Positions 8,373-16,255 of a stretch of DNA of 64,000 bases are shown piece by piece (position 1 is the first letter of the stretch; each line of letters opens with the position of its first letter). A program made the translations under genes and the position numbers. This DNA comes from DASTQL01 sp035462375 (lineage in GTDB: Bacteria > Actinomycetota > Actinomycetes > Jiangellales > Jiangellaceae), in NCBI GenBank assembly GCA_035462375.1, contig DATHUJ010000143.1, forward strand, positions 1 through 64,000, given 5' to 3'. The notes under the pieces are model-generated. The model was not told the origin of the DNA, made no database searches, and saw nothing but the letters and a program-made list of their open reading frames with translations.

Positions 8373-8720
8373 TCGGTCCACCTCCTTGGTCTGGGCCACG
8401 GGCTCGGCCCGTACCCACGGTCCGCCCGTCCTCAGGTTGGCGCCACGTCCGAAGGTCCGGCAAGTAGCCAGGTGCGAGGCGGGATCGCCGCAACAGCGAC
8501 CGAGAGATGGCGTTCCGGCCGCCAGGGACCGGTCGTCGTGATGAGTCGTGCGCTGCGGTGGCCTGGTCGGGCAGGTCGGGCGGGTGGCGGTACCGGTGAC
8601 GAGGACCACCCGCACCGGCCGAGTGTGCCGCGGCAGTTGGTGGCTGAGCCAGGTGCATACACCTGGCTCAGCCACCAACTACGCGGCTGCCGTGATCGTT
8701 GCACCCCCCGCGTCAGCCGC
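8373..8720. other. intergenic region with a strong hairpin
   Basis: This stretch of about 350 bases lies between two leftward genes. It should contain the promoter of the CoA-binding protein gene near its left end and the 3' end of the copper chaperone transcript near its right end. The only clear structure is the perfect 21-bp inverted repeat at 8635-8680. No coding frame here looks real. Confidence 0.6.
8635..8680 (-). terminator. perfect 21-bp inverted repeat, likely terminator
   Basis: The arms at 8635-8655 and 8660-8680 are exact reverse complements around the 4-base loop CATA. The structure lies 40 bases past the stop of the copper chaperone gene. There is no T-run on either side, so it would be an actinobacterial hairpin-only terminator, possibly bidirectional. 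A protein-binding palindrome or mobile-element end is less likely. Confidence 0.6.
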
Positions 8721-8924
8721 TCAGCAGGCGACGTCGTAGCCCGCGTCCTCGATGGCGGCGCACACGGCACCGCGCCCGGCCGTGCCGTCGACCGTGACGG
8801 TCTTCGTGTCGATGTCCACGTCCACCCGCGTGACGCCGTCGATCCGGCCGACAGAGGTCGAGATCGCGGTGACGCAGTGGCCGCAGCTGATCTCTGGGAC
8901 GTCGAAGCGCTGGGTCGTGCTCAT
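8721..8924 (-). CDS. heavy-metal-associated domain copper chaperone (CopZ-like)
   Basis: The 67-residue protein is one complete HMA domain. The metal-binding motif is present as EISCGHCVTAI with Cys14 and Cys17, and the expected Tyr of the metal loop occurs in DAGYDVAC. Such proteins carry Cu(I) in the cytoplasm to a P-type ATPase or a CsoR-type repressor. No copper ATPase or repressor gene is adjacent, so its partner must be elsewhere. The ATG has AGGAGG upstream. The gene is followed by the 21-bp hairpin. Confidence 0.9.
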   Translation of the reverse strand: MSTTQRFDVPEISCGHCVTAISTSVGRIDGVTRVDVDIDTKTVTVDGTAGRGAVCAAIEDAGYDVAC

Positions 8925-9099
8925 GGCAGGTCCTCCTGGTCCGCCCGGTCCCGCTGACCGGGGCTGAGCACACGCTCACCGGCCGCCCTGTCGGCCCGCT
9001 GTCGCCGACCGCCCGGACTCCCCGCACGTACGGACAGGGGGACGACAGCGCTCGCGCAGACGGTGACGGCAGTCGAACCGCACCGCCGGAGGAGGAGCC

Positions 9100-9210
9100 A
9101 TGGACCACCACACCGCCTACCAGATCGCCCGGTCGCACCAGCGCGAGCTGATCGCCGAGGCCGAGCGGGCCCGCCTCGCCGCCACGGCCAAGCGCCGCGA
9201 CGCCCGCTGA
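9100..9210 (+). CDS. 36-residue basic/acidic helical small protein
   Basis: A short frame starts at ATG 9100 directly after a strong GGAGGAGG ribosome site and ends at 9210. The product is rich in Arg, Ala and Glu and would form one amphipathic helix (IARSHQRELIAEAERARL). It lacks a signal or membrane segment. It ends 38 bases before the GTG of the ABC exporter ATPase on the same strand, so it probably shares that transcript. Tiny helical proteins of this type occur in actinobacteria, but no function is known. The good ribosome site and codon use support a real gene. Confidence 0.65.
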   Translation: MDHHTAYQIARSHQRELIAEAERARLAATAKRRDAR

Positions 9211-9248
9211 CCGCCACCCAGTCCACCACCCGAACCGAGGAGACCCCG

Positions 9249-10028
9249 GTGACCACCACGATTCTCACCGCCCAGAGCGGCCCCACTACCGGGGCCGCCC
9301 CGGCCGCGTCCGCCAAGGACGTCACCAAGACGTACGGGCAGGGTGACGCCACCGTCCGCGCCCTCGACGGCCTCAGCGTCGACGTCGCCGCAGGCAGCTT
9401 CACCGCCGTCATGGGCCCGTCGGGCTCCGGCAAGTCGACGCTCATGCACGCCCTGGCCGGCCTCGACACCGTCGACTCAGGCACGATCCGCCTGGCCGGC
9501 CAGGACCTCACCGCCATGTCGGAGAAGCAGCGCACGAGGCTGCGCCGCGACCGGGTGGGCTTCGTCTTCCAGGCCTTCAACCTGGTCCCGGCGCTCACCG
9601 CCGCCGAGAACATCGCCCTCCCCGTCCACCTGGCCGGCCGCACGGTCGACCGCGAGTGGTTCGACGAGCTGGTCGCCACCCTCGGCCTACGTGACCGGCT
9701 CGGCCACACGCCCGCCCAGCTCTCCGGTGGCCAGCAGCAGCGGGTCGCCGTGGCCCGCGCGCTGGTCACCAAGCCGGCCGTCGTCTTCGCCGACGAGCCG
9801 ACCGGCAACCTCGACTCCCGGGCCGGCGCTCAGTTGCTCGGCTTCCTCGCCGACGCCGTACGGACGACCGAGACGGTCGTCATGGTCACCCACGATCCGG
9901 TGGCCGCCTCGTACGCCGACCGGGTCGTGCTCCTCGCCGACGGCCGGGTCGTCGACGAGCTGGCCGACCCGACGGTCGACACGGTGCTCGACCGGATGCG
10001 CGCCCTCGACGCGCGCGAGGGGCGGTGA
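9249..10028 (+). CDS. ABC exporter ATP-binding protein (MacB/LolD-like)
   Basis: The 259-residue ATPase has all nucleotide-binding motifs. Walker A is GPSGSGKST near residue 56, the signature is LSGGQQQR, Walker B is VVFADEPTGNLDS, and the H-loop is MVTHD. The EPTGNLDS form and single-domain size are typical of the MacB/LolD class that powers FtsX-like permeases rather than transporters with transmembrane channels. The GTG at 9249 is preceded by GAGGAG. Its TGA overlaps the GTG of the permease gene by 4 bases, so the two are translationally coupled. Confidence 0.93.
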   Translation: MTTTILTAQSGPTTGAAPAASAKDVTKTYGQGDATVRALDGLSVDVAAGSFTAVMGPSGSGKSTLMHALAGLDTVDSGTIRLAGQDLTAMSEKQRTRLRRDRVGFVFQAFNLVPALTAAENIALPVHLAGRTVDREWFDELVATLGLRDRLGHTPAQLSGGQQQRVAVARALVTKPAVVFADEPTGNLDSRAGAQLLGFLADAVRTTETVVMVTHDPVAASYADRVVLLADGRVVDELADPTVDTVLDRMRALDAREGR

Positions 10029-12562
10029 CCGGGATGCTACGTACGACGCTGAAGTCGCTCGCCGCGCGCAAGCTGCGGCTGCTGCTCACGGCCACCGCGA
10101 TCGTCCTCGGCGTGGCCTTCGCCACCGGGGCGCTCGTGCTGACCGACACCTCGACCCGGCTCTTCGACGAGCAGTTCGCGGCAGCGACGGCCGGCGTGGA
10201 CGTGGTCGTCCGCGACGCCGCCGCCTTCGGCTCGGCGATGGGCGTCGAGGTCGAGCGCGACCCGGTGCCTGTCGAGGTGCTCGAGACGATCCGTACGACC
10301 GAGGGCGTGGCCGGCGCCGAGGGCTCGGCCCGCGGTTCCGCGCTGCTCGTCGTGGACGGCGAGGCCGTCGTGCCCGGCGGCCCGTCGATCGGTCTGTCGT
10401 GGGGCGACGCCCCGTACAGCCCCTACCGGCTCGCCGACGGCCGTCCGCCGCGTACGGACGGGGAGGTGGTCGTCGACGTGGCGACCGCCGACGTGTACGG
10501 GGTCGAGGTCGGCGACACCGTCGGCGTCACGGTGGCCGACGGCAGCCGCACGGCCGAGGTCGTCGGGACCGCCCGCTTCGGCGACGCGGCCGGCGTGCCG
10601 AACGCGACGGTCGCACTCTTCGCACCGGCGACGGCGCAGGAGCTCTTCGGGCTCGGCACCGGCTGGTCGGAGGTCCAGGTCGTCGCCGACCGAATCGCGG
10701 CGGAGGAGCTGGCCGACCGGCTGACCGCGAAGCTCGGCGACGGCTGGGAGATCTCGACCAGCAAGGACACCGCGGCGGCGAGCGCCGCAGCGGCTCGCGA
10801 CCAGCTCGTCTACCTCGAGGCCATGCTCGGCGTGCTCGCAGTAACCGCGCTGGTGGTCGGCGGCTTCATGATCGCCAACACGTTCGGCATCGTCGTCGCG
10901 CAGCGGACGCGTGAGCTCGCGACCCTGCGGGCGCTCGGCGCGAGCAGCCGGCAGGTGACCGCGTCCGTGCTCGGCGAGGCTCTGGCCGTCGGCGTGGTCG
11001 CCTCGGCAGTGGGTGTGGCGCTCGGGGTGGCCGCGGCGGCCGGCCTGCGCCGGCTGGCCGGGGTGTTCGGTGTCGTCATCCCGGACGGGCCGCTCGCGGT
11101 CGAGCCGCGCACGCTCGTCGTGGGGGTGGCCGTCGGGCTCGCCGTCACCCTCGTCGCCTCGCTCGCCCCGGCCCGCCGGGCAGCGCGGGTCGCCCCGGTC
11201 GCCGCGATGCGCGACTCGGCGCCGGCCGTACGGGCTGTGTCGCGCGTCCGGCTCATCGCTGGAGCGGTCCTCGTGGCGGCGGGCGCCGCCGCGCTGGCCC
11301 TGGGTGCGACCACCGGCTCGATGCCCGCCGCAGGGGCCGGGGGCGCGGCCGTGCTCGCGGGGACGGTCGTCCTCGCGCCGGCCTTCGCCGGGCGGCTCGG
11401 CGACCGGCTCGGCGGCATGGTCCGCGGCGGCCTGGTGTCGCGCCTCGCGCGGACCAACCTGCGCCGCGCCGAGCGCCGTACCGCCGCCACCGCCACGGCC
11501 CTGGCGGTCGGGCTGGCCGTCGTCACCTTCATGACCGTGGTGGCGACGTCTGTGAAGGAGGCCATGACCGCCGGCGTGGACGACGTCGTGACGGCCGAGC
11601 TGGTCGTGCAGAGCGGACGCGGGGAGATGCTCGGCGGGCTGTCGCCCGAGGTGCTGCACCACGCGTCCGAGGTCCGCGGCGTCGAGGTGGCGTCGCCGAT
11701 CCGCTTCGGGCACTGGCTCGACGGTGAGAGGACCGCGGCCCTCACCGCGGTCGACCCGGCGACGCTGCCGGAGGTGGCCGACGTGGACTTCGTCGAGGGG
11801 TCCATGGCCGACCTGGACAGCGGCGGCATCGTCCTTGCCGAGGACGTCGCCGCGGAGCACGGCGTACGTGTCGGTGACGACCTGGCTATGACCTTCGCCC
11901 GCACCGGCGATCAGTCGCTCGAGGTGGTGGGCGTCTTCGCTGCTGAGGACGCCTGGGCGCTCTCGACCGGCTACGTCGTGGCGCTGGGCACGTATGCGGA
12001 GCACTTCACGGAGGACGTCGACGCCACCGTCTTCCTCGGCCTGGCCGACGACGCCGACCCCGCCGCCGTACAGGCGGAGGTGGAGGCGGCTATCGCCGAC
12101 TTCCCGACCGCCGAGGTGCACGACCAGGAGAGCGCGGCGAAGGCCCGTACCCGGATGCTCGACTCGATGCTCGGCCTGGTCACCGTGCTACTGCTCCTCG
12201 CCGTGGTGATCGCGTTGCTGGGCATCACGAACGCCCTTGCGCTGTCCATCGTCGAGCGCACCCGGGAGGTCGGGCTGCTGCGGGCCGTCGGCATGAGCCG
12301 GCGCCAGGTCGGTTGGATGGTCCGGCTGGAGGCGGCGCTCACAGCGGCGGTGGGTGCGCTCACCGGCGTGGCGCTCGGCGTCGTCGTCGCGGTCGCCGTG
12401 GTGCAGACGCTGGGCGGCGCCGCCGACGTGCCGTTCACCGTCCCGGTCGTCCAGCTCGCCGCGTACGTCGCCGTGGCGACGGCCGGGGGAGTGGTGGCGG
12501 GTCTGCTGCCCGGACGGCGCGCCGCCCGGATGGACGTGCTGGAGGCGGTGGCGACGGCGTAG
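10025..12562 (+). CDS. FtsX-like ABC permease with two core domains
   Basis: The 845-residue membrane protein has the MacB-like layout found as a duplicated form in actinobacteria. A first transmembrane helix near residues 15-40 precedes a periplasmic domain. A first FtsX core (three helices, about residues 265-395) is followed by two central helices, a second periplasmic domain and a second FtsX core near residues 715-840. Such proteins move by mechanotransmission to release lipids, peptides or antibiotics from the membrane. Its ATPase is encoded directly upstream with a 4-base overlap, and a hairpin terminator follows. The substrate is unknown. Confidence 0.9.
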   Translation: MTGMLRTTLKSLAARKLRLLLTATAIVLGVAFATGALVLTDTSTRLFDEQFAAATAGVDVVVRDAAAFGSAMGVEVERDPVPVEVLETIRTTEGVAGAEGSARGSALLVVDGEAVVPGGPSIGLSWGDAPYSPYRLADGRPPRTDGEVVVDVATADVYGVEVGDTVGVTVADGSRTAEVVGTARFGDAAGVPNATVALFAPATAQELFGLGTGWSEVQVVADRIAAEELADRLTAKLGDGWEISTSKDTAAASAAAARDQLVYLEAMLGVLAVTALVVGGFMIANTFGIVVAQRTRELATLRALGASSRQVTASVLGEALAVGVVASAVGVALGVAAAAGLRRLAGVFGVVIPDGPLAVEPRTLVVGVAVGLAVTLVASLAPARRAARVAPVAAMRDSAPAVRAVSRVRLIAGAVLVAAGAAALALGATTGSMPAAGAGGAAVLAGTVVLAPAFAGRLGDRLGGMVRGGLVSRLARTNLRRAERRTAATATALAVGLAVVTFMTVVATSVKEAMTAGVDDVVTAELVVQSGRGEMLGGLSPEVLHHASEVRGVEVASPIRFGHWLDGERTAALTAVDPATLPEVADVDFVEGSMADLDSGGIVLAEDVAAEHGVRVGDDLAMTFARTGDQSLEVVGVFAAEDAWALSTGYVVALGTYAEHFTEDVDATVFLGLADDADPAAVQAEVEAAIADFPTAEVHDQESAAKARTRMLDSMLGLVTVLLLLAVVIALLGITNALALSIVERTREVGLLRAVGMSRRQVGWMVRLEAALTAAVGALTGVALGVVVAVAVVQTLGGAADVPFTVPVVQLAAYVAVATAGGVVAGLLPGRRAARMDVLEAVATA

Positions 12563-12582
12563 CTAGCGTCGCCGCTGCTGGT

Positions 12583-12630
12583 GATCGAGAGGCGTTGCCG
12601 CGCTGGTCGGCGTGGCAGCGCCTCTCGATC
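12583..12630 (+). terminator. hairpin terminator after the ABC exporter
   Basis: Arms GATCGAGAGGCG (12583-12594) and CGCCTCTCGATC (12619-12630) are perfectly complementary, and the stem extends inward with four more of five pairs (TTGCC and GGCAG). It starts 20 bases after the permease stop and is followed by a short T-containing run. Confidence 0.75.
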
Positions 12631-13419
12631 GTTTGGTCGGTGGGTCGGTCAGGCGCTCCAGTGGCCTTCACGGTGACGGGGCTTGCCCGGCCGTGACCGC
12701 GACGACGAGCCAGGCAGACCACGTGCGTCGTAGAGCAGATCGCCGTGGTCGCTCGCCTTCCAGGGCACCATCCGCGTCTGGCCGGAGTCCGACTACCTGG
12801 TGGTGCGCAAGGCGCTGGAAGAAGCCGCAGGTCAGAGGGAGTAGACGGTCCTCCGCCACCGGTTGGCCGCCGCCTCTGGCCGAGCGCCCGAGCGCCGGCT
12901 CCGGGGCCGGATGCCGACATTCTGCAAACATGCGGCCGGTTCATGCCGCGAGGCCTCCGTCGGCGACCACGCCCGCCGCGAACCCGACCGCGGGCCGGCT
13001 GGTCAAGATCTCCTCGACCCGCTCGTGCGGTGCATCGACAGAGCCTCACCACGCCTCCCCGCTCGGCGGACCTCCGAACGCGCCCGGTTCACCGCGGGCG
13101 CCAACCCTCACCATCGCCCGCACCCGCGGTGGATCCCACGGCCACATGCCCCTGCGTTGCGGACCCTGGGGCAGTCCGCGGGCGGCGCCGACGAACGGGG
13201 TCAGATGGCCCTGGCAGTCCAGGACCCACGAGCGCATCGTCAGTGTGGGTGTTCAGGAGGTGGGGTCGATCCGAACCGCGCTCACCGGTCCGCAGCTGCA
13301 CCACTCGTGGACGACCTACCTTGCCGTGGTGCTCGTGTCGGTCGGCCTCCTCGTGCTGTTGCACGGCCATGTCGCACAGGGCGTCGCATTCGCCTGACCC
13401 GTCTGGGGACGGGTCTGGT
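12631..13419. other. intergenic region with possible gene remnants
   Basis: These roughly 790 bases contain no convincing full gene. A frame from 12734 to the TAG at 12844 has no start codon; its last 30 or so residues (around VWPESDYLVVRKALEEAAG) read like the natural C-terminal end of a protein, so it may be a remnant. A second frame, ending at 13397, could start at GTG 13260 (45 residues) and encode one hydrophobic helix (YLAVVLVSVGLLVLLHGH). It ends 22 bases before the efflux pump start but has no proper ribosome site. The rest is unassigned. Confidence 0.4.
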
Positions 13420-14829
13420 GTGACATTCGGCGCCACGGTCGCCGCGCCGAGAGCCCGCCTGCCGCGCGCGGTGCTGGCCGCGGCTGTGCTCGGCACCGCG
13501 CTGGCGTACATGAGCGACGACATGCTCAACCTCGCTATCCCGTCACTCGCCCGCGAGCTGGGCGCGTCGGTCAACGGCGTGCAGTGGATCCTGAACGGCT
13601 ACTACGTGCCGCTGGTGGCGTTCGTCCTGATCGCCGGATCCGTCGGCGACATCGCCGGGCACCGGCGTGTCTTCACCATCGGGCTCCTCGGGTTCTCGGC
13701 GGGGGCGTTGCTGTGCGCGGCCGCCCCGAGTGTTCCTGTGCTCGTCGCGGGCCGGGCCCTGCAGGGCCTCGCCGCGGCGGCGCTGCTGGCGGCCGGGCTG
13801 GCGCTTGTGACCACCCTGGCGCCACCCGACACCCGCAACCGGGAGGTCGGCGCGTTCCTCGGGCTGGCCGCGGCCGTGCCCGCGCTCGGCCCGTTCGTCA
13901 GCGGCGCCCTGGTCGACCTGCTCTCCTGGCGCTGGCTGTTCATCGTCCCGCTGATGCTGCCGCTGGCCGCGCTGGCCCTCACCCACCGCCTCGTGCCAGA
14001 GACCCCCCGCGCGAGGGGCCGCCGCCCCGATGTGCGTGGCGCCCTCACGGCATTCGTGGCCCTGTTCGCGCTCAGCGTCGCACTGATCCTCGGTCCGGAC
14101 TCCGCGAACCGGACCACGTTGCTCGTGGCCGCCACCGTCGCCGTGGCTGCCGCGGCCGCCTTCACCCGCGTCGAGCAGCGCGCCGTCGACCCGATCGTGC
14201 CCCTCGGGTTCTTCCGGCGACGGCGGTTCCTCGGCGGCAACGCCGTCTGGCTGCTCGCGGCCCTGACGTGCTGGGGCGCGGTGTTCTTCCTGGCCATCAC
14301 GCTGCAGACCACGCTCGGGCTGCGCCCGCTGTCGGCAGGACTGCTCCTGACCCCCATCTACCTCGTCATGATGATCGGGTCGCCAATTGCGGGCCGGCTC
14401 GCCGAGCGGTACGGGCCGACGCGGCCGATCCTGCTCGGCCTCGCGGTCTACACAAGCGGGCTGTGGCTTCTCGCCGGCGTGCACGCCGGGTCCTCGCCGG
14501 CGTCGGTGCTGGCCCGGCTGGCCGTGTTCGCGATCGGCATGGCGGCCTTCACCGCACCACTCGCGACCGTCACGCTCAGCGCACTGGACGACACCGACCA
14601 GGGCGTCGCATCCGGTGTCAACAACGCCATGGGCCAGCTCGCCGGGCTGCTCGCCATCATCATCCTGCCCGCAGCCGCCGGACTCGCCGGAAGCTCCGCA
14701 TTCGGCGGTCCTGCGTTCGCAGCCGGCTACCCCCGGGCCCTCCACGTGGCCGCCGTCCTCGCCGCTGCCGGCCTCCTGATCGCCGCCTTCAGCCTCCACC
14801 AGCCGCGCGCCACACCGCCGGCCCGCTGA
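13420..14829 (+). CDS. MFS drug-efflux transporter, DHA2-like
   Basis: The 469-residue protein is a proton-coupled exporter of the major facilitator superfamily. It starts with a helix containing ALAYMSDDMLNLAIPSLAREL, has the motif GSVGDIAGHRRVF in the first cytoplasmic loop (motif A) and ALGPFVSGALVDLLSWRW in the fifth helix region (motif C). About fourteen hydrophobic segments are present, which points to the DHA2 (QacA/EmrB) group. The likely start is GTG at 13420; the frame is open further upstream but that part is not membrane-like. No regulator is adjacent. The gene lies at the edge of a region with mobile-element remains. Confidence 0.88.
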   Translation: MTFGATVAAPRARLPRAVLAAAVLGTALAYMSDDMLNLAIPSLARELGASVNGVQWILNGYYVPLVAFVLIAGSVGDIAGHRRVFTIGLLGFSAGALLCAAAPSVPVLVAGRALQGLAAAALLAAGLALVTTLAPPDTRNREVGAFLGLAAAVPALGPFVSGALVDLLSWRWLFIVPLMLPLAALALTHRLVPETPRARGRRPDVRGALTAFVALFALSVALILGPDSANRTTLLVAATVAVAAAAAFTRVEQRAVDPIVPLGFFRRRRFLGGNAVWLLAALTCWGAVFFLAITLQTTLGLRPLSAGLLLTPIYLVMMIGSPIAGRLAERYGPTRPILLGLAVYTSGLWLLAGVHAGSSPASVLARLAVFAIGMAAFTAPLATVTLSALDDTDQGVASGVNNAMGQLAGLLAIIILPAAAGLAGSSAFGGPAFAAGYPRALHVAAVLAAAGLLIAAFSLHQPRATPPAR

Positions 14830-15039
14830 GAGCCACGGGCGGCCGGGTTGTCGGGGGACGTGACGAGACATCGGTCCCGCACGCCTTGGCACGGTACCGC
14901 GGCCTGCGGGACCGTGGACTGTCGCGCAGTCGTCGGAGCGCTCGACGCTGTCTCGGAACCCGGGCCTTCGCCGCAAGGACCCACGGCGCTGCTCCATATC
15001 CGTGCCGCCCTCGGTCGACTCTCGGACGGCCAAGGTGGC

Positions 15040-15540
15040 CGGCACGGTGGAAGAGGTAGCAGGCGCCGGAGTCCAACACCCAGGCCGGGTCGACGGTGGC
15101 GCCTTGCGCCTTGTGGGCGGTCATGGCGTAGGCGTGGTTGAGGTGGCCGTTATCGAGGTCACGGGCGGGCAACTCGACGGACTGCTCGCCACGGCCCAGG
15201 TCCACCGTCAACGTCCGAGCGTCGGTGTCGATGGCGGTGGACGGTGGCGAGGTCGCCGTTGAGCACGCCGACGCGCCGGTCGTTGCGGCCGCACAGCACC
15301 CGGTCGCCGACAGCGAACTCTCGCTCTGCCGCGGTCAAGGCGGGCCCGAGGAGCCGACCAGCGGCCTGCCAGGCAACGGCGGGCGCGGACGTTGAGGTCA
15401 TCGACGTCGACGCGGCGGGCGGCGGGCATCACCCCGGCCTCACCCGGTGTGCGGTCGTGGTGGGCTGCAAGCCAGTCGTCCACGAGCCGCTCCCGGACCT
15501 GTTCAGCGTGGCGCCGCTGGTGACACGGCCACCGGTCGGC
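15040..15540 (-). pseudogene. decayed MobF/TraA-type conjugative relaxase-helicase fragment
   Basis: Three consecutive pieces in different frames match the helicase part of MobF relaxases. The first (15540-15380) reads VRERLVDDWLAAHHDRTPG and AARRVDVDDLN. The second (15401-15250) reads EREFAVGDRVLCGRNDRRVG and VLNGDLATV. The third (15211-15050) reads HLNHAYAMTAHKAQGATVD, the conserved helicase motif before the final catalytic motif. At least two frameshifts separate them, and the relaxase domain and C terminus are missing. This is the remnant of an integrated plasmid or conjugative element. The 14830-15039 stretch after it holds nothing recognisable. Confidence 0.8.
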
Positions 15541-15541
15541 T

Positions 15542-15943
15542 TCAGTCCGGGACGAGGAAGTGGCAACGAGGACCGGGCGCTCGGGACAACCGGGAGTCCA
15601 GGGTCAGCAGCGGCGCACCCAACAGCTCGGCCACCGTCACGTACGACGCGTCGTACGCGGTGAGCGAACCGCGGAGCTGCCAGGTGCGCTCGGCCAAGGC
15701 GGCGTACGGCCAGGTGCGCAACGGCAGCTCGAGCAGGTCAGCGTGCGCAAGCGTCGCCTCGACCGGTTGAAGGCGACCGGCGAGCTCCTGCCGTCGGATC
15801 ACGTTCGCGGTCTCGGCCAAGGCGAGGTCGGGGGAGTGGAGCTCGTGGCCGGCGATCGCCGACGCCACCGCCTCCCCGGTCTCGCCGGCGTCGACGAGCA
15901 GCGCGACGAGGGCAGAAGCATCAACCACGATGAGATCGGTCAA
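15542..15943 (-). CDS. vapC: PIN-domain ribonuclease toxin, VapC family
   Basis: The 133-residue protein has a complete PIN domain. The acidic metal ligands are visible as Asp8 (VVDASALV), Glu44 (ALAETANVIRR), Asp98 (AYDASYV) and Asp116 (LTLDSRL). VapC toxins are magnesium-dependent ribonucleases that cut specific RNAs, often tRNA or rRNA. The start is an unusual TTG at 15943; it is chosen because it overlaps the antitoxin TGA by 4 bases (TTGA) and the conserved fold begins at once. The antitoxin gene is immediately upstream. The pair is intact beside the relaxase remnant. Confidence 0.88.
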   Translation of the reverse strand: MTDLIVVDASALVALLVDAGETGEAVASAIAGHELHSPDLALAETANVIRRQELAGRLQPVEATLAHADLLELPLRTWPYAALAERTWQLRGSLTAYDASYVTVAELLGAPLLTLDSRLSRAPGPRCHFLVPD

Positions 15944-16173
15944 TGGCGATCTGCATCGCGGTCGACGAGGATCTCCTCGGCGCTCAGGTGACGACCGGCG
16001 GCCCGAGCGCGCCGCCGGGCTTTCGCGACTATCTCGGCGACGTCGGGCCGGCTTGCGAGCTCGGCGAGCTCGGCACTCAAGTACTCCTGCAACGAGCGAC
16101 CCGAGCGGGCGGCGCGGGCTGCCAGCTCGTCGCGGACCTCCGCCGGTACGTCGCGGATGGTGATGGACGGCAT
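15940..16173 (-). CDS. vapB: VapB-type antitoxin (ribbon-helix-helix, FitA-like)
   Basis: The 77-residue protein starts with the ribbon-helix-helix pattern PSITIRDVPAEVRDELAARA and continues SGRSLQEYLSAEL, which is typical of FitA/VapB antitoxins. The C-terminal tail should wrap around the toxin. There is no ribosome site before ATG 16173, and TATTGT lies close upstream, so the message may be leaderless. A direct repeat of CTGGCAGCAG just upstream is a good candidate for the autoregulatory operator. Confidence 0.85.
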   Translation of the reverse strand: MPSITIRDVPAEVRDELAARAARSGRSLQEYLSAELAELASRPDVAEIVAKARRRARAAGRHLSAEEILVDRDADRH

Positions 16174-16191
16174 GCATGCACAATAGCAGCG

Positions 16192-16212
16192 CTGGCAGCA
16201 GTCTGGCAGCAG
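16192..16212. repeat. direct repeat CTGGCAGCAG upstream of vapB
   Basis: Two identical 10-base copies (16192-16201 and 16203-16212) are separated by one T, giving an 11-base period, about one helical turn. They lie 19 bases upstream of the vapB start. Same-face spacing and location suggest a VapBC binding site. Confidence 0.5.
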
Positions 16213-16255
16213 AAGTCTCTGCAGGAGCGCTTTCCGTGACGGTTCGGACCGCACG

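Noticed and set aside
10037..12121. 694-codon minus-strand frame across the FtsX permease gene
   Set aside because: The opposite strand encodes a clear permease; this frame has the His/Arg/Gly-rich composition of an antisense shadow and no motif.
13245..13397. Small membrane protein gene ahead of the MFS pump
   Set aside because: The hydrophobic frame has no usable ribosome site at either GTG, so it is mentioned only under the intergenic region.
13543..15045. 500-codon minus-strand frame across the MFS gene
   Set aside because: Antisense shadow of a clear transporter, Glu/Gly/Arg-rich with no domain.
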